This document shows, one piece after another, positions 24,351-35,885 of a DNA stretch of 64,000 nt. Made by a program: the position numbers and the translations under genes. The DNA lies in NCBI GenBank assembly GCA_002914805.1, contig JXTB01000430.1, forward strand, positions 213,696-277,695. The letters are read 5' to 3'. Each line of letters begins with the position of its first letter. Positions within the stretch are counted from its first letter, which is position 1. The stretch is from Parasponia andersonii (lineage: Eukaryota > Streptophyta > Magnoliopsida > Rosales > Cannabaceae). The notes under the pieces are model-generated. The model was not told where the DNA came from. It saw only the letters and a list, made by a program, of their open reading frames with translations, and did no database searches.

Positions 24351-26440
24351 CGAAGCCTTACCCTATGCCCATGCAATGGCGGAGTGAGATTGTTTTTTAA
24401 GTGAGCGAAAATAATTTTTTAATATAATAATAATACAAAAAAATATTTGAATATATATAGTATCTTCAAATCATAATAGAATATGTTTGACGAATTTTCG
24501 TATTTTAAAATCACTATATAATAATCTTGTTGTGAGTGTCACATTATCAAAAATAAATTTTTTAGATCTATAACATCTTTATAAACATACAAACTAAAAA
24601 CTAATCAAATTTTTAATTAAAAACGATAAGCATAAAGGATATAATATACCTTGTAGTTTATATATATATATGGTTCCAAATTCAGTTGATACTTTTTTCA
24701 TAGTCATTGTATCAATATTTAATAGGTATTATAATTTGAGTAGTTAAAAAAAATAAATACTCGTTATTTAATATTTTTCTCTCTTCACCTCAATGAAAAA
24801 CGTCCGTAATGAATTTTAATTGAGCAAATTAATACTTATAAATAGGTAAAAAAAAATTATCTACTAGATATTATATATATCTATCTTTACTAGCCTGTAG
24901 AGTTAGAATCATCGAGAAAAAAAATAATATGTTGTATTAAATTATCAAATAAAAAAAAAATTAAAGGGGTATAATGACAATAATACCTCACACGTCAAGA
25001 CTAAAGATAAAACTCCTTTCCAAAAAAAAAAAGACAGTAAAAATAAAACTAGAAATAAAAAGCTTTATAGGGGTCAAATTAGAAAATAAAATTTTAAATA
25101 AGACTAAAGAATAAATTGAAAAAATGTTAGGGATAATGGCCGCCACTTGCCCTCCTTGACTCTGCCCCTGGGGCCCACACCGATTTTAATTATTAACTAC
25201 AAGTTTTGGTTAACGCTGGAAGTAGCACAAATTTATAAAGTTCCAAGAATAAAAGCAGATATGATACTAAAGATTTAACCGTTTTACAGATTCAATTAGC
25301 TTCAAAAAGGGTGAAAGTTGAACTAAAATTTATGAGGCTTCTTATTAACCTTATGACCGTGAAATAACTTAGTATCAATAATGATGTCTCAACTTTTGAT
25401 TATTTCAAAATTTTGACAATTCTCCATTATAATAAACCCAGTACTGTTTTTTAAAGGAAAAGAAAAAGAACAAGAAATTGCCAGTAATTGATAATTTATA
25501 GGTATATAAAACCTTATAAATGTTTATCTACTCGATGTAAACAAGTTTAAGATTCCATGTGATGACTTGACTGTGGAAATCTCGATTTTGAATCCTTCGT
25601 GGAAATTTTTTTTTTTTTTTTTTTATTTTTTTTTCAAATGCCCATTTTGAGATGCCTTGATAAATTATCAATTAGATAAGTTACCCCATTATACTAATTT
25701 TCTCAATTAAGGGAGTGGCAATTTTATTTTATTTTTTGGGCCAGATTTTTTCGAATGGGTTACATGTTTGAATGTTCCAGGCTTTCTCAAATTGAGTATG
25801 GGTTCTTGGTTACAATTTGGGTTTTCCGCGAAGAGCCGAATTAGAGTAAACATGGGCTGAGCTCCTGTCGTCTAAATTGGGCCTCATTACGGGCTTAAAA
25901 TATAAACACGATCGATGAAAAATTACGGGAATAGCATCTTTTATTTAGTTAATTACCCAAAATACTTTCTTTTGGCTACAGTAAATGTCAAATTGTCCTA
26001 TCAAACAGTTTTGTATTCATGGGGTGAAATTTAGGTGCGAACAAAACCCAACTCAAGAGACCCAAAAAATCGTTTTCACAAAATCAATCTGACCAAAAAT
26101 GATAGGCATTTATCCGTCGGGCTTAGCCCAATTTTTTTTAAAAATATATATTATATATTTTTGGGCAACTATATAGTCTAGAACAAAGTCCAAAACTCAT
26201 ATTGAGTAGTTATGTGGAAAAAAATTATAGCTTTGGGCTCGGTATCTATTTCATGTAGTTTCCTCACTGTTTATTGTTATTTCCCCCCAAACCCCAATAG
26301 TCCACTATCCCAAATTCGACCTGACCCAATCAAATATCGAAAATTAAAATATTTGAATCTTATTTGGTTCAATTCCAAGAAAAGGACATGGATAGGATTT
26401 GTTAAGCTCCGTTTTCCTTTCTTAGAACTATATTAATATA
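24351..26440. other. AT-rich intergenic DNA
   Basis: No gene supported. Poly-A/T runs near 24950, 25020 and 25608-25634. Nothing else recognised. Confidence 0.45.
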
Positions 26441-26737
26441 ATTACTTTTTTAGGACCAAAAGATAGGAGTAAGGAGGAAGAGAAAAATCGGGTTCAAAAT
26501 TGCCCTTGGCCAAAAATAAATATGGTAGATAGAAGCATTTAATGTGATTTCTATCAGTTTTCAATCAGCTACCTCGTTCTCTCTCTTTCTCTCACTTATT
26601 CTCCTTCTTTTTCTTCTTATTCTCCTCCTAGTAGTTTTCTCGCTCCAAAGATCAGAGCTTGCCTTCTATTTCCAATAGAACACAAAAGCTCCAAACTTTT
26701 GACCCTATTAAGCTTGACGTATTCTTCGTTTCACTTG

Positions 26738-26773
<36 letters not shown>

Positions 26774-27059
26774 CTGTCTCTTTATTCTAGTTCATGAGTT
26801 TTCTCTCTAGCTGTCTCTTTCTCTCTTTTTTAACACCCATTGAATTATTTTGTAAAAAATACTCAAGTGGAAAGAAAGTTAGATCATATTCGAGAGTTTT
26901 TCGAATTTTGAAGGTAAGTAATGAAATTTTCTTCAAGAATGGTTTTTAATGGTTGATAATGAGTGAGTAGTGCTTAAAAAAGGACTATAATATTGATCTG
27001 GGCATTATTGAGTCAAAAAATTCCAAGTTTTAGTATATTCATCATCATCTTAATTTCTT

Positions 27060-27420
27060 ATATATTTCATTATGACGTCGTAGATCAAATTGATCATGAA
27101 GTATAGTCAAGACCAACTTGACCTTAGGTCAAATCCTCTTAAGTGTTGGTCAATATTATATTGAATTGAATAGGTTGGTCAAACTGATATTAACATATAT
27201 AGTCAAGTTAAATATGGTCAAGATTAACTTGACTTTAGGTAAAGAACTTCATGACCTTAGTTAATATTATATTGAGGTCAATATAATATTGACCTAATAT
27301 CATTATGATACTGACCACTGAGGGCAAGTTAATCCTGACTTGGGTTCAAAATATTTTGATCAGTATCTTATTATTATCATATAATTGTAATCCTCACTAA
27401 TTAATTTTTTGAATTTATTA
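27060..27420. repeat. TTGAC/GTCAA palindromic repeat block 1
   Basis: Many copies of GTCAA and TTGAC in both orientations, for example TAGTCAAGACCAACTTGACC and GGTCAATATTATATTGAATTG. It lies directly upstream of the first transposase coding block (27431). Confidence 0.8.
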
Positions 27421-28374
27421 ATTTCACAGGATGGTAAATACTGTTATGTTTGTGAAGTATAATAGTCATTGGGACCAAAATAATATTTACACTAATTGTC
27501 AAAGCATGGGAGTTTTGGTATCTCTACTACCTCATCATATGTTCGTTTATTAGAGATATTATATGAGGCACTTGGGTTGAAACCTGAAAGTTATATGTTA
27601 TAGATTAAGTATATCTTTGAATTGGGAATCTCATTTGTAAATATTTTCAACGACCGTTCTCTCGAAGTTTACTTTGAGCTAAAGAAGAATAAAGACAAGA
27701 CAAAGTTTTTTCTTTGCGTTGATATAATTAGGGAGCCAATGACCATGTTAGATTTAGGTATATCTTTGGTAAGCAATAATTATAGAGTCTCTCCTCATGA
27801 AATTTGTTCCCATCATCTACATATTGGTGGCTATTACCCTGAGATGCCGACTCAAGAAGAGGCGAATCTTAACCTTGTTGAGGTGAGAGAACATGACTTC
27901 ACAATGAGTGCATTTGTTGGTGACTGTGGGAGTGGTGGTTTGGAAGATATCTCTCAGTTTCACATACCAGTAGAGGTAGAAAAAATCAATAATGGAGTCA
28001 ATATTAGAGCAAGTCATGGTGCTACTAGTACCCATGTAGTTGAATCAAGTAATTGAGAGACTATTCTAAATGGGCAATCAATTGTGGTACTAGTTTTGTT
28101 ATCCTCCCTTCTTCAAATGAACTGGATATGCAAATCGAATTTTCACCTACAATGTTAAAAGTTGATGATATGTATGTGAGTAAAACAATATTACAGAAGC
28201 ATTTAAGCAGGTTTGCAATAGTCAATCATTTTTAATTTAAGGCCAGAATATTGAATAGGAAAACTTTACAAGTGGTATGCGTAGATGACAATTGCAAGTA
28301 GGCTGTTCATGCCACTACAATCAGAAACACGAATTTGTTCCAAATCAAAAGGTATGGAGTCATTTATATATATA

Positions 28375-28625
28375 CTATCAGTCAAAATGCTCTTGATTCT
28401 AGTCAAGATAATTTTCATGTGAGTTAAGATGTTCCTGAGTGTTGGTGAAATTATTCTTGACCTAGTCAAGATAATCTTAACATACTTTAACAATGTCTTA
28501 ACTACCGGTTGAGACCTTATTCACTTTAAGTCAAGATGTTCTTGACTATAATCAAGATCATATTGACTATAAGTCAAGACAGTCTTGACTCAAATCTAAG
28601 ATGTTCTTGACTTAAAGATAGTGAA
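28375..28625. repeat. TTGAC/GTCAA palindromic repeat block 2
   Basis: Fills the gap between the MuDR domain and the transposase core, with phrases such as AGTCAAGATGTTCTTGACTA. It behaves as an intronic repeat. Confidence 0.8.
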
Positions 28626-29819
28626 TAAAATTTTTTTCTAAAATGTATAAGTAATATATATTTTTTTATTTTTGCAATGTTATGCAGATTTGATTCTCAG
28701 CACACTTGCCCTATGGATACTATGCACAAATATCACTGTCACGCAAGTATATATTTAGTCAGTATAATTATAAAAGATAAATTTATAGACCTTACCAAAA
28801 TGACATGCAGGCCTAACGATATTGTGGATAAAATGCAGAGGGATCATAGTGTCCACATGTATTATAAAAAGGCTTGGAGGGCGAAAGAGAAATCTTTGAT
28901 TGCTTTGAATGGTTCTGACGAAGACGCTTATCAATTTTTGCCTCGTTTAACTTTCTTGTTAAAATGGTCTAACCCAGGTTCTGTTGTGGCCCTTTCGACG
29001 GATGAGTATAATGTATTTAGGTACTTCTTTGTGTCTTTAACTGCTTTTATTCAGGGGTGGCCATATTATTGGCCAGTTATAGTTGTTGATGAAACTTTCT
29101 TGAAGGTGAATTTTCATGGAACATTGCTAACTATATGTGCAATGGATGCAAATGATCAAATATTCCCATTGGCATTTACCATTATTGACGGAAAGAGTAA
29201 TGCACTGGGGTATTTTTTCTTCATCGAATTAAAGGAATCAATAGGAGACAGAGATCAGTTGAAAATAATCTCAGATAGAAATGATGGTATTATTAATGCA
29301 ATGAAAGAAATATATCCAAATATCGAGCATGGCTATTGCATGGTGCATTTGTTACGTAATTTAAAACGAGCTTTTCTTCTTGCGTCCTCAACATTGAAAT
29401 GGAAGTTTTATGAATCTGCTGAGGTATACATGCATGAGGAGTGATCAATTTATATAGATTTGCTTGATAATGAAGACCCCTGTATTAAGGTTTACCTAGA
29501 CGAAGTTGGAAACAAAAAATGGGTATATTGCCACTTCCATAGTAAGAGGTACTCGATGATGACTTCTAATAATACTGAGTTAATGAATGTCACAGAGAAG
29601 AAAATAAGGGACTTCTATATCAGGAAGTTGATTGAGTTGTTAAGAGACAAAATACAAGAATAGTTCTCTGAGAGAAGACAGGCTGCTGCACTATTGCAAA
29701 CTGTATTTCCTAAAAATGCCGAAGAATGTGTAAGAGATTTGTTTAACGAGTCAACAACAATGATTGTAAGTTTTCAATTCATATAAGCGAAATCTTAAAT
29801 TTTCAATGACAGGGAAGTT

Positions 29820-29965
29820 AATATTGTCATATGATTAAGGATCACTTTTTAACCGTGGGCCAATTATTTCTTGACCTATAATATTAAGTTCTTGACTAGA
29901 CCAAAGGTCAATAACTCCATGATACAAATGAAGTAACTCTTGACCTAACGTATAATTGTTTTACT
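29820..29965. repeat. TTGAC/GTCAA repeat block 3
   Basis: Short block in the intron between the transposase core and the SWIM exon, containing TTCTTGACC, TCTTGACTAGACC and AAAGGTCAATAAC. Confidence 0.65.
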
Positions 29966-30239
29966 TATTACATGTTGCATTTAATTTCAGGTTAAACTGT
30001 TAAATATATATATGAGTTTGTAGTGGTAGATAGTGATTATAAGTCATACATTGTCGACCTGGAAAAACGGACTTGTCAATATCGTGAATTCGAACTCAAT
30101 CAATTTATCTGTGTACATGGTTTGGCTGCATATAGTGTTCGCGGCCTATTTGTTTATAATTTTATTTTCCCGTACTATAACAAAAAAATGAATAGCTCCC
30201 TTATTTGCTTGTATTTTCTCTAGAATTAGCTGACGATAT

Positions 30240-30775
30240 GGTTAACAGGTTATTGATGTTGGGTCAAGTACTTCTTGATCTCGATTCAAGAACATCATGA
30301 CTTTTAGTTAAAAGCTTCATGACCTTGGGTCAAGAACTTCTTGACTTTGTGATAAGAACCTCATGACTTTAAGTCAAGAACTTCGTAACTTGAGTCAAGA
30401 GCTTCATGATATTGAGTCAAGAGCATTTTGACTAGGAATAATAAATAAGGACTATTGAAATAAGTCTGAAGGTTTTCGACTTCGAGTCAAGAACTTCTTA
30501 ACTTTGTGGCAAGAACATCATGACTTTAAGTCAAGAGCTTTGTGACCTTAAGTTAAGAGCTTCTTGATATTGAGTCATGAGTATTTTGACTAAGAATAAT
30601 AAATAAGAATTACTAAAATAGATCTGAAGCTTTTCGACTTCGAGTTAAGAACTTCTTGACTTTGCGGCAAGAACATCATGACTTTGAGTCAAGAGCTTCA
30701 TGACCTTAAGTCAAGAGCTTCGTGACATTGAGTCAAGAGCATTTTAACTAAGAGTAATAAATAACGATTTCTAAA
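30240..30775. repeat. TTGAC/GTCAA repeat block 4 with about 160-bp higher-order unit
   Basis: The densest block. The about 20-base phrase GTCAAGAACTTCTTGACTTT recurs in variant form. A longer unit that begins AC-TA-(G/A)GAATAATAAATAAG and runs through TTTTCGACTTCGAGT to ATTTTGACTA is repeated, with starts near 30430, 30589 and 30749. It lies between the 3' ends of the two convergent genes. Confidence 0.85.
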
Positions 30776-31179
30776 ATGATCTGAATTTAAATTCTACTCA
30801 ATCTATAAGTTTTGGCATAATCATGGTTATGCCAATACCATAAGTTTTAAGTAAAAAGGTAAATATTGTTCAACATAAGTAAAAAAAATTAAAAGCACAA
30901 TCATTATCTAAATCATAACCAAAATAAAATACTATCTTTGTGAAGAAAATAATTAGGTCATTCACCTCTATTAGTTTCCGCGTACTCCTCAAATTTCCTT
31001 AATCCATGATGATATAATTCGCATACAAGCTTATGACAGAAGTATTCCATCCTCTCAGCAGTGACTTTGGAAATTGGCTTGTCAGATATGAGGAACTTAG
31101 CATACTTGATGATGAACATACCATAATCTCTGCTAAATAAAAGCAAAAATATTAACTTAAATATAATAATACAGGAAAT

Positions 31180-31370
31180 GAGGGTCAATTAATACTTGAC
31201 CAATGATCAAGTGAGATGTGACCAAAGGTCAAGTCATCCTTGACCTTGAACATGGGTGAAGTAATCCTTGATCTTGACCATGATCCTTCACCTTAACCAC
31301 GTATCAAGTGATTCTTGACCTAAGGTCAATAAGGTCCTGACATATGTCCAAGATAAATTTTACCTCAAAA
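31180..31370. repeat. TTGAC/GTCAA repeat block 5
   Basis: Lies in the intron between the exon holding the mutated Cys position and the Ulp1 core. It includes GACCAAAGGTCAAGTCATCC and TTGACCTTGAACATGGG. Confidence 0.75.
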
Positions 31371-31959
31371 TTTTAAAAAAGTGAGTTTAATATCATTTAC
31401 TAATTTACTAACCCGTTGCTTTATTGTGGATTACTCTCACAGAGGCGGAATGAAAATGGTTGTGTCCTTTTTTTAATGTCCATTATACTATTAAATCCAC
31501 CAACTGCCTGAAGAAGATGGGGCAAACATTTAGCCACCATTGAACACTTCTTGTCTACCAACTCGTCATGCGAGGGCTTTCCCTTGAACGAATCATAAAC
31601 AATAATGGACCTTAAAGAAATATCAACCACGAGCAAGATCCAGTGGCCTAAAATCTCAATATGGATAAGGATGTAAACAAATTCCGCTTCAGACCAATAT
31701 TTACCGTAAAGAAGGAAATCTCCAAGCACGTAATTACGCAGTATGTCACGTTTTTCCCAATCAATGAGCCCACCTGAATTCTCGTAATCCTCCCAAGCTG
31801 ATCGAAGGTAGTTGCTGAAATTGGAATCAGTCGTTGTATATTTTTGGGTGATGCTATCAGGATAAAATAGACTCTTCAACCGAAAGTAGTAGAATGAACA
31901 ATCAACTTGCTGCCAAAAAATAAACTTCCAAAATATCAATGCATCATATAAACAAATAA

Positions 31960-32220
31960 AATCAAGTTCCTCTTAGCCTTGAGTGATGACTATCCTTACC
32001 CATGGCAAGGAACTTCGTAACTTCAGGTCAATATAAACTCAGGTTTCTCTTGACCTTGAGTCATGAATATCATAACTATCCTGACACATGTCCAAGAACT
32101 TTTTAACTCTGAGTCAATATAGAGTCAATGGCCTCTTGACTTTGGATCATGAACATCTGGACCTATTCAGACTATAAGTCAGGAATATCCTAAGTAGAAG
32201 TCGAGAACATCTTGACCAGG
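31960..32220. repeat. TTGAC/GTCAA repeat block 6
   Basis: Intronic block between Ulp1 coding segments, with phrases such as TTCTCTTGACCTTGAGTCAT and ATCTTGACCAGGATCAAGAC. Confidence 0.75.
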
Positions 32221-32859
32221 ATCAAGACCTATATGACCCATTCCCATGAACAAATTGAACAACAAATACCTCAAAAGAAAGCCACTGATTTGGCTCATAC
32301 AAGGTGTAAAACCAACTCTTATCCCTATGTGTCAATGTTCCAAGGTCCATTATGCACTTTAATATTATGGGATTTGGTGTATTTCGACTTAGTGGTATTG
32401 AAAAAATAATAATTCACGAAATTCAATATAAGAAGAGAAAAAACAAAAAATCAATACAGTACGAAAGAAAAGAGAATTCTTGCTCCTTGGCATGATGCAT
32501 CACCAACCTTTATCGAATGAAGACCTCAAAGGATGCCAATTTTTCTCTCTCTATTTCAGCATTAAGGTCTATAGAGAAAGATCAAATCCTCTGCTTCTTG
32601 GGGGCCTAAATGGCTGCCTTGGGCTTTATTGGCACACTCTTCTGCAAAGTCTTCTTCTCAGTAGGGGTGAACTTGTCAACTAGCTTCACAACCTGTTTTG
32701 GTCGTTTAGTTGCAGCTATTCTCTTCCCCTGAGCTTTTTCACCCCTCTCCTCTTGGGTCACAAAGCCATTATCATCAACATCCTTGTTTTCTATTTCTTG
32801 TTGCGATTTACACATGTAAGACAAATATAACAGATTGAATTACCTATAAATATAAAGGT

Positions 32860-32985
32860 CAAGTATCACCTGACTAAGGTCAAGAGGCTTTAGACACAAG
32901 GTCATGAAGAAGTTGACTAGGGTCAAGTGTACTTGACCCATATTCAAGTGATCCTTGATCTGAACTTGTGTATAATATGTTTTTA
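32860..32985. repeat. TTGAC/GTCAA repeat block 7
   Basis: Short block, for example AAGGTCAAGTATCACCTGAC and GGGTCAAGTGTACTTGACCC. Confidence 0.7.
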
Positions 32986-33189
32986 TGATATCTAAGACCA
33001 ATTGTAGCCTGGATGCCCTTCTCAATGATGTCGGCTTCTGACTCAGAGAGCCCATTTTCTTTCTAAATTGTGTAGGAAATATGGGGTTATCATTTTCCCT
33101 TATGTCTTCTATGCTCTGGTCTTCAAACTCATGGAACATAAAGCTTGTGTACTGGGTATCGACATCCATGGAATACAATACCTCGGCCG

Positions 33190-33480
33190 CTATTGTGTCT
33201 TTCTCTGCCACGGTCTTCTTTTTTGTTTTTTTGGTTTTTCTTTCTCTTTATTCTCCTCCTCCTTCTGTTTACCTTTTTTCTCTCCTCTTCCCAGCTTACC
33301 ATCATTACCATCATCCTTATTATCATCATTTATCTTTAGTGCACCAGCTTTTCCTCCCTCTTGATAATCGTCGTCGTCATCATTACCCTCTTCTCTTCCT
33401 TTTTTGTCCTCCTTGCCTTCCTCTTTCTCTTCCTCATTCTCTTCTTATTTCTCTTTCTTATTCTTATTTTCTCTCTGCTC
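33190..33480. repeat. Pyrimidine-rich low-complexity tract
   Basis: Long runs of C and T on the plus strand (TTTCTCTTTATTCTCCTCC, CTTCCTTTTTTGTCC). Read on the minus strand they encode a Lys/Glu-rich stretch of the Ulp1-type gene. Plus-strand frames here are shadows. Confidence 0.7.
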
Positions 33481-33564
33481 AGCTTCTCACTATTCATCTA
33501 CTACCTCTACTTATATATTCTCTTCCTTTACCTCTACATGTTCAAATAAATAATTAGCTAAAAT

Positions 33565-33660
33565 ATATACACTTGACCAGATGTACTTCTCGATTTAGGG
33601 TTAAAAAGTAATTGACGTTAGACCAGGAATTTCTTGACTTGAAGACAAGAACTTATTGTC
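33565..33660. repeat. TTGAC/GTCAA repeat block 8
   Basis: Small block with ACTTGACCAG, AATTGACGTTAGACC and TTTCTTGACTTGAAGACAAG. Confidence 0.55.
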
Positions 33661-34214
33661 CAATGTTAACAAATAACTGTTTTTTTTACAATATAGAAAC
33701 TCTTACTTCTTTCTCTCATTCGTTTGTATATTGCAATCCAGCCTCGTGCGGGTCATCCGGCTGCGAGATATTTTTAGGTCGAGGTCTTAACTCATAGATA
33801 TTAACGTTGTTCATATTTACTTCAATGCCTCATATTATATCTATTAAGCTGCACATCATCTAGAGTAAATCAAACTGTTGGGCACGTACGCCCTCAAACT
33901 CTTTTTTAACATGATCCATCTCTCATTTGACTTCTTCAAATTACTTTAACAAGGCTTCACAAAAACTGCATTTCGTTACCGCAGTACCAAGTTTCACCTT
34001 CTGGCGTTTAGAAGCATGAATGTTCTTGATTTCAGTCACTTCATCATCCTTGTCTTGGGGAGCTTCGCTTTCCTTCTCAAGAATTAACTTCCTCTTCAAC
34101 AAAACCTTCTCAACAGCAATCAAGCTTCTTGTATGCATTTCACTTAATTCCTTCTCACTTGGTTCAATTTCAGTAATTATACACTGAAACAAATTCTAAT
34201 GTTCACATTAGTAA

Positions 34215-34565
34215 CAAGTAATGAAAACCTGAGTCAGGAACTTATTGACCTAGGTGAACAATACCTTGACCTGTTGTCAATAAGTTTTTTATGTGTGGTC
34301 AAGGCTAGAAGTTCTTGACCCAAGTATCAAGAAAATTCTTGACCTAAATCAGGAAGTTATTGACCACATTGCCAAAGAGCTATACACATATCAAGGTCAA
34401 GATGTTCTTGACCTAGGTAAAGATGTTATTGACCACATGTCAAGGCCAAGAAGTTCTTGTCCCAAGTAAAGATATTATTAATCATAAGAATAAGAAGATC
34501 TTAACATCGGTCAAGCGGATCTTGACCACAAGTCAAGATCCTCTTGACATTGATCAGGATCCTTT
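34215..34565. repeat. TTGAC/GTCAA palindromic repeat block 9
   Basis: I count about 15 TTGAC or GTCAA words by hand in roughly 350 bases, against fewer than one expected by chance. Example: AGGTCAAGATGTTCTTGACC. Confidence 0.85.
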
Positions 34566-35554
34566 TAGCTTGTACTCAACTATTAATAACAACCAATAAA
34601 AGTAAAAATATTGAATTACAAAAAATGATTCTTACATCAAGATTGAGGAAAATTTCCTCCTGAATTTTCTCGCGTGTAAGCTTCTTCTCCTTGGTTGTAC
34701 TCCAATTCAAAATCGTTGGATAATTCTCTTCATCATCCTGTATAGCATGCTTCATAGCAAAATCTAGAAAATACTCGTATGCCCAGATCTAAAGTACCAC
34801 TAGAATCCATTGAACTCATAACGTGTCACCAACTTGCCGTTAATCGTTGTCACTGACCGAAACATTGCTTTTTTTTTATTTGGTCTTTCAAGTCAGACCA
34901 CAAGTAAGAACCCCACGGGTAAACATTAAAGGCATCAAGGTCCTTCACTAACCGGAAGTACATATCAGGCATATTCGTCAACTTTTCATTCGACAGTAGG
35001 GCTTGTCCAAGAAAATACAGAAGCATAAGCTTCACAATATCTTCATCACTTTCAGCTTGTATGCTACTGTACACAATATCCAGTGTTTCTCTCTTCACCA
35101 CTTTATATGAGATAAAGTACTTGTCCTATATATTATCACTAAGCTTCACTACATGAATATTGGTGTCTCCATGAATCTTCAATCCACTTATTACAACTAG
35201 GTGTACCTTCGTAAAGGGAACTACGATTCCACTTACGTTTATGTTAATGATTTCATCATCACTGCTCGGGTCTTTATAGTACACCTGCCATATTATCATG
35301 TTGTGGAAAATCTGTCCAAAAAATGTGATACTCTTCACATCCAAAAAATAACTCATACATGTTTTATCAAACAAATCTTTCTGCTCCTCGGTTAACTTTG
35401 CTTTTATAACCACCATCGTCTTATTGTTTTGTGGATATTCATCTTCCTGTTTGTAATCTCCCTCTTGAGGACATATCATTTAAATGGAACCAAAAAAAAA
35501 ATACACAAATTTATTACCAATAAGAAAGAAAGTAATTAAAATTTAACTGGCTGT

Positions 35555-35885
35555 TATAGTCAAGAGGATATAGACCTCAACAACACGAGGTCAAGACTCA
35601 CTCGACCTCTAGTCATTATCTTCTTGACCTCATGTCAACAGTCTATTGGCATCTGCCATCTAGTCAAGAGGTCCCTGACCAAAAGTCAAGAGCATCCTGG
35701 CCTCTGGTCAAGAACGTCTTAACATTTGCCAAGAATCTCATTGACATTGAGCCATGAAGGTCTTGACTAGAGTCAATACTATCTTGACTTAAAGTCAGTA
35801 ATATCTTGACCCAGGTCATGAATATCATGACTAAGACTATGAATAACCTAACTTTAGATCTACATATTTTTGACTCTATCAATAC
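35555..35885. repeat. TTGAC/GTCAA palindromic repeat block 10
   Basis: Intronic block between the N-terminal exon and the DUF1985 exon of the Ulp1-type gene, e.g. AGTCAAGAGGTCCCTGACC and AGTCAATACTATCTTGACTT. Confidence 0.8.

Larger units (their letters stand above)
27431..30223 (+). pseudogene. mudrA: mudrA-like MULE transposase, disabled
   Basis: Coding blocks in order: 27431-27540 and, after a frame slip, 27530-28060 (MuDR N-terminal domain, ending ELKKNKDKTKFFLCVDI); 28060-28350 (MuDR DNA-binding region with MYVSKTILQ and VVCVDDNCK); 28680-29770 (MULE transposase core with VVDETFLK, ISDRND and HGYCMVHLLRNLKR); 30000-30170 (SWIM zinc-finger remnant, EKRTCQYREF...CVHGLAA). In-frame stops occur at 27601 (TAG), 28233 (TAA), 28299 (TAG), 29442 (TGA) and 29661 (TAG), plus at least one frameshift near 27525. 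In the SWIM finger the second Cys is Tyr (TAT at 30080-30082). The catalytic Asp motifs VVDETF and ISDR survive. Introns separating the blocks carry the TTGAC repeat. No intact protein can be made from this copy. Confidence 0.85.

Noticed and set aside
33068-33557. Plus-strand Phe/Leu/Ser-rich frames resembling a membrane protein
   Set aside because: They arise from a pyrimidine-rich tract whose minus strand encodes the Lys/Glu-rich part of the Ulp1-type gene.
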